This document shows, piece after piece, positions 45,504-54,382 of a DNA stretch of 64,000 nucleotides (position 1 is the first letter of the stretch; each line of letters begins with the position of its first letter). The stretch is from positions 186,001-250,000 of the forward strand of contig PVUG01000005.1 in assembly GCA_003001975.1 (NCBI GenBank), given 5' to 3'. The notes below the pieces were generated by a model. It was not told where the DNA came from and ran no database searches. It was given only the letters and a program-made list of their open reading frames with translations. Both the position numbers and the translations under genes were made by a program. The DNA comes from Martelella mediterranea (GTDB taxonomy: Bacteria; Pseudomonadota; Alphaproteobacteria; Rhizobiales; Rhizobiaceae).

Positions 45504-48179
45504 TCAGCAGGGCACCGACGCATTGCGGCGGGTGTAGTAGAAGAAGGTCAACAGGGCGCAGAGCACGTAGAAGATGCCGAAGCCCCACAGCGCCATGTCC
45601 GGTCCGCCGGTCATCGAGATCGAGGTGCCGTAGGATTTCGGGATGAAGAATGCGCCATAGGCGGCGATCGCCGATGTGAAGGCAATGATCGCCGCGCTCT
45701 CGCGGTCCGTCTGCTTCTGCAGAGCACCCGCATCCAGTTCCGGCATCAGCCGCGGTACTTCCTGGCGCATGATCGCGGGGATCATCTGGAAGGTCGACGC
45801 ATTGCCGACGCCGGTGAGGAAGAACAGCGCCATGAAACAGGCGAAGAAGGCCCAGAAATTGCCGCCCTCACCGCCATGTGGCAGGAATTGCAGCACGCCG
45901 ACCACAGCGACGAACATGCCGACGAAGGTCCAGAAGGTCACCCGTCCGCCGCCGAAGCGATCCGAAATCCAGCCGGTGCCCGCACGGCTCAGCGCGCCGA
46001 CCAGCGGGCCGAGGAAAGCGTAGGACAGAGCATTGACCTCGGGGAACTGGGTTTTCATCAAGAGCGGGAAACCCGCCGAATAGCCGATGAACGAGCCGAA
46101 TGTGCCGGTATAGAGAATGCACATGATCCAGTTGTGGAAGCGCGAGAAGATCACCGCCTGATCGGCAAAGGAGGCCTTGGCCGATGCAATGTCGTTCATG
46201 CCGAAATAGGCGGCGATGGTGGCGGCGATGATGAACGGCACCCAAACGAAGCCGGCATTCTGCAGCCACAGCCGCCCGCCATCCGACAGCACCTGCGGTT
46301 CGCCGCCGAGCGCGCCGAAGACCCCCATGGTGATGACGACCGGCACGAGGAACTGCATGACCGAGACCCCGAGATTGCCGAGGCCGGCATTCATGGCGAG
46401 CGCATTGCCCTTTTCGGCCTTCGGGAAGAAAAAGCTGATATTGGCCATGGACGAGGCGAAGTTGCCGCCGCCGAGACCGCACAGAAGCGCCAGAACCAGG
46501 AAGATCAGATAAGGCGTTTCCGGGTTCTGCACGGCATAGCCGATGCCCATGGCCGGCAGCAGCAGCGAGGCAGTGGAAAGCGTTGTCCACAGCCGGCCGC
46601 CGAAGATCGGCACCATGAAGGAGTAGAAGATCCTGAGCGTGGCGCCCGAAAGCCCCGGCAGCGCCGCCAGCCAGAACAGCTGGGCATCGGTGAACTCGAA
46701 GCCGATTGCCGGAAGCCGCGCGACCACGACCGACCAGACCATCCACACCGAAAAGGCCAGAAGCAGCGCGGGAATGGAAATCCACAGATTGCGCTTGGCG
46801 ATCTTCCGTCCGGTCTGTTCCCAGAAGGTCTGGTCTTCAGGGTTCCATTCCGTCAGCGTCGCTGCGGACGTCTTCGGCGTCATGCCTTCGAATTCCGGCA
46901 GTTCCGGCAGGGTGTCGGTCGTCGTCCGGTTGCGGCGCTCCATCTGACGGATGGAGAGATGCATCCAGGTCAAAGCGACGAGCACCAGCAGGAACAGGAA
47001 GGCGAAGCAGGTGGTGTAGACCCCGGTCAGATCCAGCAGCGTGCCGAACACGATCGGCAGAACAAAGCCGCCCAGCCCGCCGATCATGCCGACGAGACCG
47101 CCGACCGAGCCGACATTGTCGGGATAGTAGACCGGAATATGCTTGTAGACCGCCGCCTTGCCGAGGCTCATGAAGAAGCCGAGACAGAAGATCATCAGCA
47201 CGAAGGCGCCGAAGCTCATCGCGGTCGAGAAGATGATGTCGCCGCCCTTGGCGTGGATCGTGTAGCTGGTCGGCGGATAGGACAGCATGAACAGCAGCAG
47301 CAGCGCAAAGCCGAAGGTCCAGTACATCACCGAGCGCGCGCCGTACCGGTCCGCCAGATGACCGCCATAGGCGCGGAACAGGCTGGCCGAGAGCGAAAAC
47401 GCGGCTGCCGCCATGCCCGCGGTGCGGATATCGACGCCGTAGACATCGACGAGGTAATGCGGCAGCCACAGCGCCAGCGCGACGAAGGCGCCGAAGACAA
47501 AGAAATAATAGAGCGAGAAGCGCCAGACCTGCAGATTCTTCAGCGGCGCCAGCTGGGCTGCGACCGTGCCGGCCTTCGCACCGGTGCGGCGGCGCGCTTC
47601 GAACACCGGATCATGTTTGGAGAACACGAAGAAGATGACGGCAATGGCTGCCAGAGCAAAGGCCCAGACATTGGCGACCGCCTGCCAGCCGAAGGCGACC
47701 ATGACGAAGGGCGCGCCGAATTTCGTTACTGCCGCGCCGACATTGCCGGCGCCGAAAATGCCGAGCGCCGTGCCCTGCTTTTCCGGCGGATACCAGTGCG
47801 ACACATAGGTGACGCCGACGGCGAAGGAACCGCCGGCAAGACCGACGCCAAGGGCGGCGAGCAGAAACAACGGATAGGTCGTGGCGCTGGTCAAGAGCCA
47901 TGTTGCTGCCGCGGCCAGCAGCATCTGCAACGGAAATACCAGCCGCCCGCCATATTGCTCGGTCCAGATGCCGAGCATCAGCCGCGACAGCGAGCCGGTG
48001 AGAACCGGCGTCGCCACCAGAATGCCGAACTGGGTTTCGGAAAGGCCGAGTTCGCTTTTGATCTCGACCCCGATGATGGCGAAAATCGTCCAGACCGCGA
48101 AGCAGACCGTGAACGCCACCGTGCTGAGACAGAGCGCCCGACGCTGGTCAATGCGTGAAACACCGTCAATTGCAGACAT
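45504..48179 (-). CDS. narK: Double-domain nitrate/nitrite transporter (NarK1-NarK2 fusion)
   Basis: 891 residues with two major-facilitator halves, each of about 12 helices, joined near residue 430. The first half (FAVWTIFAIIGVEIKSELGL) resembles NarK1 (nitrate/proton symport) and the second (AFSVWMVWSVVVARLPAIGF) NarK2 (nitrate/nitrite antiport). Known examples in Paracoccus work in this fused form. ATG 48179 is preceded by AGGGGG and selected over a start 36 bp upstream. A perfect FNR-type box lies 83 bp upstream. Confidence 0.95.
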   Translation of the reverse strand: MSAIDGVSRIDQRRALCLSTVAFTVCFAVWTIFAIIGVEIKSELGLSETQFGILVATPVLTGSLSRLMLGIWTEQYGGRLVFPLQMLLAAAATWLLTSATTYPLFLLAALGVGLAGGSFAVGVTYVSHWYPPEKQGTALGIFGAGNVGAAVTKFGAPFVMVAFGWQAVANVWAFALAAIAVIFFVFSKHDPVFEARRRTGAKAGTVAAQLAPLKNLQVWRFSLYYFFVFGAFVALALWLPHYLVDVYGVDIRTAGMAAAAFSLSASLFRAYGGHLADRYGARSVMYWTFGFALLLLFMLSYPPTSYTIHAKGGDIIFSTAMSFGAFVLMIFCLGFFMSLGKAAVYKHIPVYYPDNVGSVGGLVGMIGGLGGFVLPIVFGTLLDLTGVYTTCFAFLFLLVLVALTWMHLSIRQMERRNRTTTDTLPELPEFEGMTPKTSAATLTEWNPEDQTFWEQTGRKIAKRNLWISIPALLLAFSVWMVWSVVVARLPAIGFEFTDAQLFWLAALPGLSGATLRIFYSFMVPIFGGRLWTTLSTASLLLPAMGIGYAVQNPETPYLIFLVLALLCGLGGGNFASSMANISFFFPKAEKGNALAMNAGLGNLGVSVMQFLVPVVITMGVFGALGGEPQVLSDGGRLWLQNAGFVWVPFIIAATIAAYFGMNDIASAKASFADQAVIFSRFHNWIMCILYTGTFGSFIGYSAGFPLLMKTQFPEVNALSYAFLGPLVGALSRAGTGWISDRFGGGRVTFWTFVGMFVAVVGVLQFLPHGGEGGNFWAFFACFMALFFLTGVGNASTFQMIPAIMRQEVPRLMPELDAGALQKQTDRESAAIIAFTSAIAAYGAFFIPKSYGTSISMTGGPDMALWGFGIFYVLCALLTFFYYTRRNASVPC

Positions 48180-48261
48180 GAAATGCCCCCTAAGCTCGAG
48201 CGGAAACCCGCTCATTCACAAATTGTGCCAGAGAGCTAGAAGGCTTTGCAGCCCCGCGAAG

Positions 48262-48275
48262 TTGACCTAAGTCAA
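48262..48275. promoter_or_regulatory. FNR/NarR-type box upstream of narK
   Basis: TTGACCTAAGTCAA is a perfect TTGAY-N4-RTCAA site. It lies 83 bp before the narK start codon and 147 bp before the divergent regulator gene, a position that would suit activation of narK at -41.5 with a transcription start near 48227. Confidence 0.85.
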
Positions 48276-48421
48276 GGTTGACCGGTGTGGCGGCATAAAC
48301 AAGAATTGCGCGTAAAATTGCCTTCCCACGCTGAAATCATCGTCAAATCGGGCTGTTGCAGACGCCTGCCCGTGCTGCTAAATTTATCAATTGAGGACAC
48401 GAAAAAAATCAAGGCTAAGTG

Positions 48422-49123
48422 ATGCGTTCTTCCGATTTGCCCCAGGTGCGGGCGCTGGGACTGTTCAACAGCATGGGCGAGGAAAATTTCGAGGCGCTGA
48501 TGCAGGCGGCCTATCTCCAGACCTTTCCGCCGCAGCTCGATCTCGTGCATGAAGGCGATCCGGCAGATTTCCTCTATGTCGTCATCGAAGGCTGCGTCGA
48601 GCTTTACGCCAACGCCAACCGCCGCGAGGCGACCATGGCGATGGTGCATCCGGTCAGCGCCTTCATTCTGGCGGCCGTGCTGAAGGATGCCGTCTACCTG
48701 ATGTCGGCGCGTACACGGGCGCGCTCGAAAATCCTGCTGATCCCCTCGGAAAATGTCCGCTCGATCTTCGAGCTTGACGACGCCTTCGCCCGGGCCATGG
48801 TGCTGGAGATGGCCGGCAGCTACCGTTATGTCATCAAGGAGCACAAGGGGCTCAAACTGCGCAGTTCCGTTGAACGGCTGGCGAACTCGCTTCTCCGGCA
48901 AGACCATCAATTCGGCAATGGCACCGGCGAATTCGAGCTGCCCTACGACAAGCGCACGCTGGCCTCGCTGCTCGGCATGACCCCGGAAAACCTGTCGCGC
49001 GCTTTCAATACGCTGAAACCCTACGGCGTTGAGGTCGACGGAACGAAAATCCGGCTTTCCGACATCACGTCCCTGAAAACACTCGCCAAACCGACGCCAC
49101 TGATCGACGATCCGAAGACCTGA
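48422..49123 (+). CDS. Crp/Fnr-family regulator, NarR/DNR-like
   Basis: 233 residues with a cNMP-like effector domain (VHEGDPADFLYVVIEGCVEL) and a C-terminal HTH (TLASLLGMTPENLSRAFNTL). It lacks the N-terminal cysteine cluster of FNR, so it probably senses something other than oxygen, such as nitrite or NO as NarR and DNR do. It is divergent from narK, with an FNR-type box between them. ATG 48422 or the overlapping GTG 48419 can start it. Confidence 0.85.
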   Translation: MRSSDLPQVRALGLFNSMGEENFEALMQAAYLQTFPPQLDLVHEGDPADFLYVVIEGCVELYANANRREATMAMVHPVSAFILAAVLKDAVYLMSARTRARSKILLIPSENVRSIFELDDAFARAMVLEMAGSYRYVIKEHKGLKLRSSVERLANSLLRQDHQFGNGTGEFELPYDKRTLASLLGMTPENLSRAFNTLKPYGVEVDGTKIRLSDITSLKTLAKPTPLIDDPKT

Positions 49124-49201
49124 CATCCTCAGATCCGATCGTCTTTGACGGGGCGCGACATATTCGCCGCCTGCTCGAAGCTGAATTGACCTTCGGATTA
49201 A

Positions 49202-49224
49202 AAGATGAATATTAAATATATCTT
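49202..49224. promoter_or_regulatory. NsrR-type box upstream of nnrS
   Basis: AAGATGAATAT and AAATATATCTT flank a single T, a 23-bp near-palindrome close to the NsrR consensus (AAGATGCATTT, N, AAATGCATCTT). It lies 61 bp before the nnrS start. NsrR-like genes are encoded 2 kb and 4.5 kb away. Confidence 0.8.
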
Positions 49225-49284
49225 TTTAATCATGGCACGGACAGGCATGCAGCTGCCCGGCCGATACGACTCTCGAGATCAACG

Positions 49285-50478
49285 ATGACGACAATGGCAA
49301 GACAGCGCGCATGGCAAGGGCCGGCGATTTTCAGCTATGGTTTCAGACCCTTCTTCTTTTTCGGCGCGCTTGACGCCGCACTGCTGATCGCGCTCTGGGT
49401 GCCGTGGTATCTGGGGTTCATCCAGGTGCCGAGCATGTTCACACCTGTCTCATGGCACGTCCACGAACTGCTTTACGGCTATGTCCCCGCCATCATCGCG
49501 GGCTTTCTTCTGACAGCCGTTCCCAACTGGACGGGACGCCTGCCGGTGGTCGGCTGGCCGCTTGCTGGCCTGTTCGGTCTGTGGCTTGGCGCACGCGTCG
49601 TTGTCGCCTTTTCGGCTTGGCTGCCCCCGGCATTCGTCTATCTTGCCGCTCTGGCTCTTCCCCTGGCACTGATCGGATTTCTGGCGCGGGAAATTCTGGC
49701 GGGCCGCAACTGGCGAAACCTGAAGGTGGTCGTGGTCCTGTCGCTGTTCACGGCAACGCAGTTCCTGTTCTATTACGAGAACATCCGCTACGGCACGTCG
49801 GTCTATGCCGAACGCGCCGCCATTGCCCTCGTCATCATGCTGATCCAGATCATCGGCGGCCGGGTTGTTCCGAGTTTCACCCGGAACTGGCTCAAGAAAG
49901 AGGGTTCTCCGGTGCTTCCGCCTTCTTTCGGCCCGTTCGATCGGTTTGTGATGGTGATGAGCGCTGCCGGTCTCTGCGCCTGGGTCGTGCTTCCGGCATT
50001 TGCCATCGAAGAGCCGGTCCTGGGCCTCCTGCTGATAGCCATCGGCTTCCTCAACATTGCACGGCAATGGCGCTGGCGACCGCTGAAAACCCTGGCCGAA
50101 CCGCTTGTTTTCATTCTTCATCTTGCGTTCCTGCCGGTCAGCCTGGGCTTCGTGTTCGCCGGCTATGCAACGTTTTCGGGTAGTGTGGGCGCTGAAAGCG
50201 CTGCGATACACTGCTGGACCGTCGGCGCCATCGGCGGCATGACGCTTGCGATCATGACCCGCGCCAGCCGCGGTCACACCGGCCATTCGCTGACGGCACC
50301 GCCGGCAACAGCGGCAATCTATCTGGCCATCACGGTCGCGCTGGTCCTGCGCCTTGCAGCCGCATTCAACCCGGCCTGGACTTTTTCGCTGATGCCCCTT
50401 GCCGCATTGGCATGGGTTCTCGCCTTTGCAGGCTTCTGCGTGATCTACGGACCAATGCTGTTTACCGCTCGCAGCTGA
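49285..50478 (+). CDS. nnrS: NnrS-family haem-copper membrane protein
   Basis: 397 residues with about 12 membrane helices. Family motifs include YGFRPFFFFGALDAALLIAL, WHVHELLYGYVPAIIAGFLL and GRVVPSFTRNW, with the histidine pair WHVHE expected to bind haem or copper. NnrS protects cells against NO and is regulated with denitrification genes. The ATG follows an NsrR-type box. It is convergent with nnrU, 21 bp apart. Confidence 0.93.
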   Translation: MTTMARQRAWQGPAIFSYGFRPFFFFGALDAALLIALWVPWYLGFIQVPSMFTPVSWHVHELLYGYVPAIIAGFLLTAVPNWTGRLPVVGWPLAGLFGLWLGARVVVAFSAWLPPAFVYLAALALPLALIGFLAREILAGRNWRNLKVVVVLSLFTATQFLFYYENIRYGTSVYAERAAIALVIMLIQIIGGRVVPSFTRNWLKKEGSPVLPPSFGPFDRFVMVMSAAGLCAWVVLPAFAIEEPVLGLLLIAIGFLNIARQWRWRPLKTLAEPLVFILHLAFLPVSLGFVFAGYATFSGSVGAESAAIHCWTVGAIGGMTLAIMTRASRGHTGHSLTAPPATAAIYLAITVALVLRLAAAFNPAWTFSLMPLAALAWVLAFAGFCVIYGPMLFTARS

Positions 50479-50499
50479 GCGGCAGCCCCAAAAAAAACG

Positions 50500-51189
50500 T
50501 CAGAGCCAGGCCAGCGGGTCGACGCCGATCAGCAGGCGGTGGCCCTGCAACAGGAACCAGACATAGCCGGCAAGGCCAAGGCAGGACCAGAGCCAGAAAT
50601 TCCCGTCCGCCCGCAGATGCGTGCGTCCTCCAAGGATTGCCCGGAAAGGCACGACCGAAGTCTGCGCGCAAACGGCAGCCCATTCGGTATCGCCGAGCCG
50701 GCGTCGCGTTCGACGGTCGAGCACCGGCATTCCTACGAGGGCGAGCAGCCCCATGCCGCCAAACAGGATCAGCGATACCACATCCCCGTTCGGAGGAATG
50801 TGCGCGAGCGACCAGATCAGAAAACCGACCAGCACCGGGTGGCGGGTTATGGCGGTGATCGAGCCTTGTGAGCCCGTCTCACCGCTGCGCCGGAAGGTGA
50901 TCGAAAACCGGTTCTGCGCCGCGAGCCCCGCGCCAATGAACCAGAAGGCGAACGGCATCGCGATCACCGGAACGAGGGCCTGCCACGGCACGGGATACCA
51001 GAGATAAATCAATGGCGCCTGCCGGGCGGCGACAATGATCCAGACCAGAAGCAGGGTCGACAGGAAAGAATAGAGGGTGAGGTAGACACGGCGCCCCAGC
51101 AGGGCAATCAGCCGTGCCCGCACGGGCGGCGCCGGCGGGATCACATGGGCCAACAGGAAAGCGAAAATCGCGAGCAGAAAATTCAGCAT
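50500..51189 (-). CDS. nnrU: NnrU-family membrane protein
   Basis: 229 residues with about six membrane helices. It contains the NnrU-type blocks LLGRRVYLTLYSFLSTLLLV and TAITRHPVLVGFLIWSLAHIPP, ending GHRLLIGVDPLAWL. NnrU is needed for nitrite/NO metabolism in Rhodobacter, and the family is related to isoprenylcysteine methyltransferase-like membrane proteins. It is divergent from the first NsrR-like gene and convergent with nnrS. Confidence 0.92.
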   Translation of the reverse strand: MLNFLLAIFAFLLAHVIPPAPPVRARLIALLGRRVYLTLYSFLSTLLLVWIIVAARQAPLIYLWYPVPWQALVPVIAMPFAFWFIGAGLAAQNRFSITFRRSGETGSQGSITAITRHPVLVGFLIWSLAHIPPNGDVVSLILFGGMGLLALVGMPVLDRRTRRRLGDTEWAAVCAQTSVVPFRAILGGRTHLRADGNFWLWSCLGLAGYVWFLLQGHRLLIGVDPLAWL

Positions 51190-51217
51190 GTCTTGGTCCC
51201 GTCCCCCGACGAAAAAT

Positions 51218-51240
51218 AAGATTCATTTCCGATATATGAT
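51218..51240. promoter_or_regulatory. Possible NsrR half-box between nnrU and an nsrR-like gene
   Basis: AAGATTCATTT (51218-51228) matches ten of eleven positions of an NsrR half-site; the other half is poor. It lies between divergent starts (51189 and 51319). A weak candidate, listed because of context. Confidence 0.35.
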
Positions 51241-51318
51241 AATACAGGCAACAGAAAAAATGCCCGGACGCGGAATGTCCTATGCGTTCCGCTGCCGCTG
51301 TATCCACGGAGTGCGCCG

Positions 51319-51762
51319 ATGCGTCTGACAACCTTTTCCGATTATGCGCTGCGCGTACTGATGTATGCGGCATCGGCCGGCGACCGTCTGATCACGATCG
51401 AAGAGACATCGGCCGCCTATTCGATCTCGAAGACACATCTGATGAAGGTCGTGAATGTGCTGACCAGAAACGGATACCTTGTGAGTATTCGCGGTCGCTC
51501 CGGCGGTTTCCGTCTGGCACTGCCGCCCGAGCGGATCAATCTCGGCGCGGTGATCCGCGCAACGGAGGCCGATTTCGCGCTGGTCGAATGCTTTGCGACC
51601 GGAAATCAGTGCGTGGTCACGAAAACCTGCAAGCTGCCGGCAATCCTGAACGAAGCGCTCACATCCTTCCTGAGCGTCTTCGACCACTACACGCTCGCCG
51701 ATGTCGTCCTGTCGCCTCCGGTCTTCGGGACGGGTTCACCCGTTGGGCCCTCTCCGTCATAA
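51319..51762 (+). CDS. nsrR: Rrf2-family NO-responsive repressor, NsrR-like (first copy)
   Basis: 147 residues: an N-terminal winged helix (MRLTTFSDYALRVLMYAAS, ISKTHLMKVVNVLTRNGYL) and three cluster cysteines at 91, 98 and 104 (VECFATGNQCVVTKTC), the NsrR pattern for an NO-sensitive Fe-S cluster. The C terminus is about 15 residues longer than the second copy. It lies near nnrS and nnrU and likely represses them until NO arrives. There is a second NsrR-like gene 1.6 kb away, so roles may be divided. Confidence 0.88.
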   Translation: MRLTTFSDYALRVLMYAASAGDRLITIEETSAAYSISKTHLMKVVNVLTRNGYLVSIRGRSGGFRLALPPERINLGAVIRATEADFALVECFATGNQCVVTKTCKLPAILNEALTSFLSVFDHYTLADVVLSPPVFGTGSPVGPSPS

Positions 51763-51872
51763 GGCGATACGACAGGACGGCTTTAAGATCCGTCTCGCCG
51801 CCTCGCGGGCGCAGAGGGAAGAAGGCGAGAGCACCGCCCTCGCCTCCTCAATGGCCAACGTGTGGACGCGCA

Positions 51873-53330
51873 TCACTCGCTTTCAATGCCACGCTGACGA
51901 AGCCATGCGCGCATGGCGTCGATCTCCTTCTGCTGCTCGGCAATGATATGCTGTGCCAGCGCCATATTGGTGCGATCGGTCCCGGCGGCAAGCTGGATGC
52001 GGGCCATGTCGATCGCGCCCTGGTGATGCGGTATCATGCCGAGCACGAAGGCCACGTCGGGATCGTCATGACGCAAGCCGTCCATCATCTCTTCATGCAT
52101 CCCCATCATCGACTGTTCGTAGGCTTCGGTCACCGTCAGGGTGCCAGTTTCCGGAGCGTCTGCCCCCTGCTCGCCATCGGCTCCGTTGATATCCGCCAAA
52201 GCGATCGGTCCGTGCGGATACTCGAGCGAGAAGGTGTGGGTTGCCATCTCGGTCTGCTCGGTGCGCAGCTCGGCCATGGTCTGTGCGTCCGCACCGAAGA
52301 AGGCGGCATGAAGGCCCCAATAAGCGGTTACGAAGAGCACCAGTGCCGAAGCAAGGCCAAGCGGGACGCCGATGAGCGAACGCCTGATCCAGCCCCAGAA
52401 ATGCAGATCCCGGTTGTGATCAGCCGCGATGGCGACGATAATGGCCATGATCAGCGCATGACCGATGAGGTCGATCCGACCGAACGGGAAGACGGCGGCA
52501 TTGAAGATCACGAAAAGCGCGACGGCCGAAAGCCTGCGGATGAGCGGCGTCGCCAGCAGGCCGAACCCCATGGTGAATTCCGCAATACCGGCCATCGGAA
52601 TGAACATGTCGCGCGGGATGCCGAAGGTCAGGAACGGCTTTTCGACCACCAGCGGATAGAACCATTCCGGATAGGCGAATTTTTCGAGGCTCGACCACAT
52701 CAGCGCGATGGCGACGCCCCAGCGCAGCAGCTCGAAACGATGCGCGCGCCATTCGGGCCGGTTCGAACTCTCGAGCACCAGATAGCCCGCGACCGCGACG
52801 CCGAGCGCCAGGTAATCGAGCAGATGGAAGAATTCATAGTCACGCAGTGCAAGCACCCACAGGAAGATGATGCCCGCCGCGGAAAACGGCATGGTCTTGC
52901 GCGACACGATACCGGCGGCGATCAGGAGCTGCAGCCAGCTGACCCATTCGGCAGGCGTCTGCAGGTCTGGCGTCAGATAAACGCCGCCGACCGCAAAGAT
53001 CGCCACGAAAAAGCCGGCGACCACGATACGGATAAAGGCATCGAGACGCTGCCAGAGCGGATCGGTCACCCGGTCCATGGCATCCAGCGTGGCCGCACCG
53101 GCCGCACTGCGTTCGATCACTCGTGCGGCGATGAAGAAAATCAGGACCAGGGCTATCCCGGTCCAGAAATACGGATCGCTCAGCGTGCGCGTGATCGGCG
53201 ACGGCGCAGCATCAACGATATAGGGAGCGAACCACTTCACATGGGCCGAGGCCGAAAGCGGGGCGAGTGCTGCCCCCATACCGAGGAGACCTGCAAGGAT
53301 CCGGTTCGTTCGTTGGTTGAAGGAAAACAT
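51873..53330 (-). CDS. Membrane (DoxX-like) protein fused to a DUF305 domain
   Basis: 485 residues. A signal peptide (about 1-28, ending SASA) leads to a segment of about ten membrane helices resembling DoxX-type proteins. The C-terminal 90 residues are a DUF305 domain with the histidine motif GMIPHHQGAIDMA (His at about 435-436), a four-helix metal-binding fold. It follows an NsrR-like gene by 16 bp on the same strand, with AAAGGAGG before its ATG. A role in NO or metal stress is inferred from this operon. The fusion itself is unusual. Confidence 0.78.
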   Translation of the reverse strand: MFSFNQRTNRILAGLLGMGAALAPLSASAHVKWFAPYIVDAAPSPITRTLSDPYFWTGIALVLIFFIAARVIERSAAGAATLDAMDRVTDPLWQRLDAFIRIVVAGFFVAIFAVGGVYLTPDLQTPAEWVSWLQLLIAAGIVSRKTMPFSAAGIIFLWVLALRDYEFFHLLDYLALGVAVAGYLVLESSNRPEWRAHRFELLRWGVAIALMWSSLEKFAYPEWFYPLVVEKPFLTFGIPRDMFIPMAGIAEFTMGFGLLATPLIRRLSAVALFVIFNAAVFPFGRIDLIGHALIMAIIVAIAADHNRDLHFWGWIRRSLIGVPLGLASALVLFVTAYWGLHAAFFGADAQTMAELRTEQTEMATHTFSLEYPHGPIALADINGADGEQGADAPETGTLTVTEAYEQSMMGMHEEMMDGLRHDDPDVAFVLGMIPHHQGAIDMARIQLAAGTDRTNMALAQHIIAEQQKEIDAMRAWLRQRGIESE

Positions 53331-53346
53331 GAGGTGCCTCCTTTAG

Positions 53347-53766
53347 TCAGGCAATTGCCGGCCTCAGTGCCGGCAGGGCAATGTCGGCGAGCGTCTTGCG
53401 ATCACACTCGGCCAGAAAGGCCGCTTCAGCAGCGGCAAGTGTATGCTTGAGACGGCAGACCGGCGTGACGCTGCAATCACCGGCCGGTGAAAAGCACTCG
53501 ACGAGAAACTGATCCTCCTCGAGAAGCCGAATGATCTCGCCAAGTCCGATCTCGGAAGTCGGACGCGCAAGGATCGCCCCACCACCTGATCCTCTGCGGG
53601 TATCGACAATGCCGTGATGGGCAAGCCGCTGCATGATCTTGTTGAGGTGGTTGCGGGAGACCTTGAACTCCTCGGCAATCTCGGCCGTCGAGAACACCCG
53701 CTCCGGCTCACTTGCCATCCGCATGAGGGCGCGAAGCCCGTAATCCGTAAAACTCGTTAATCGCAT
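53347..53766 (-). CDS. nsrR: Rrf2-family NO-responsive repressor, NsrR-like (second copy)
   Basis: 139 residues beginning MRLTSFTDYGLRALMRMASE, with recognition-helix region VSRNHLNKIMQRLAHHGIV and cluster cysteines at 91, 98 and 104 (VECFSPAGDCSVTPVC). It is the more typical NsrR of the two. An 18-bp inverted repeat lies directly upstream, so it is probably autoregulated together with the downstream DoxX-DUF305 gene. Confidence 0.9.
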   Translation of the reverse strand: MRLTSFTDYGLRALMRMASEPERVFSTAEIAEEFKVSRNHLNKIMQRLAHHGIVDTRRGSGGGAILARPTSEIGLGEIIRLLEEDQFLVECFSPAGDCSVTPVCRLKHTLAAAEAAFLAECDRKTLADIALPALRPAIA

Positions 53767-53771
53767 GATCC

Positions 53772-53818
53772 GCCATAAGCTTTAATTGGCATTTAAAATA
53801 CCAATTAAAGCTTATGGC
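53772..53818. promoter_or_regulatory. Long palindromic operator of the nsrR/DUF305 operon
   Basis: Perfect 18-bp arms (GCCATAAGCTTTAATTGG at 53772-53789 and its inverse at 53801-53818) flank CATTTAAAATA. The centre, GGCATTTAAAATACC, is close to the NsrR core (GCATTT-N-AAATGC). It begins six bases upstream of the regulator's start codon and also faces the cupin remnant. Confidence 0.75.
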
Positions 53819-53870
53819 ATCTGCTTGCAACAGCGAACTTCACCATGGTGGACAATTCCAGGCCAGATAG

Positions 53871-54110
53871 TTCAGGGAAAGCGACGAGGCGGAAAACGTA
53901 CTCACCAATATGCGGAGAGACCGGTCCGCCGCCTTAAAGTCGCATGTCGAGGTTGACGGGAATGGCCATCTGCTGTCGGAAGGCTCGGCGATCTTCATCC
54001 CCGGCAACCTCCCCCACGCTATGCACACGACACCAACAGCACGACTGCTCTTCATATTCGCTGCCGACAGCTATGATGAGGCGCACTATGTCTATCTGGA
54101 TGTTTCCTGA
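53871..54110 (+). pseudogene. Truncated cupin-domain protein
   Basis: The open frame begins after a stop at about 53868 and ends at 54110. It carries the C-terminal half of a cupin barrel: HVEVDGNGHLLSEGSAIFIP, then GNLPHAMHTT and LLFIFAADSYDEAHYVYLD. The first beta strands with the HxH metal ligands, normally about 50 residues earlier, are missing, and only an internal ATG (53910) is available. It is probably a remnant. Confidence 0.55.
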
Positions 54111-54382
54111 CCGGTTGCATGCCGGGGGCGAATAAATTCTCCAACACAACACTTGCCGCCCACTCCAGCCATCACAGCAATATTCTCTCCATTTGCACCC
54201 TAAACTATTTCCCGCGCAATCAGCATGCAGGTCAGTGGTTCGCCGTGGTGAGTGCAGCGGCCCGCGCAACAGTCGACGCGTTCTCTGAGTTGCTGCGGCG
54301 AGCCTGCTTCTCCTCGCGGCGCTGCAACGGAAGGGTGCGTGCCGACGCATCTGTTCAAGACGATCAGATTGGTGAGATGAAA

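Noticed and set aside
43638-48158. A rightward open frame of about 1500 codons opposite narG/narK.
   Set aside because: It mirrors the codon periodicity of two well-conserved leftward genes in high-GC DNA, has His/Arg/Gly-rich composition and no family features, so it is an antisense shadow.
53772-53818. The long perfect inverted repeat as transposon ends or a terminator.
   Set aside because: It sits just upstream of a start codon, has no T-run appropriate to a terminator and no transposase nearby; an operator explains it better.
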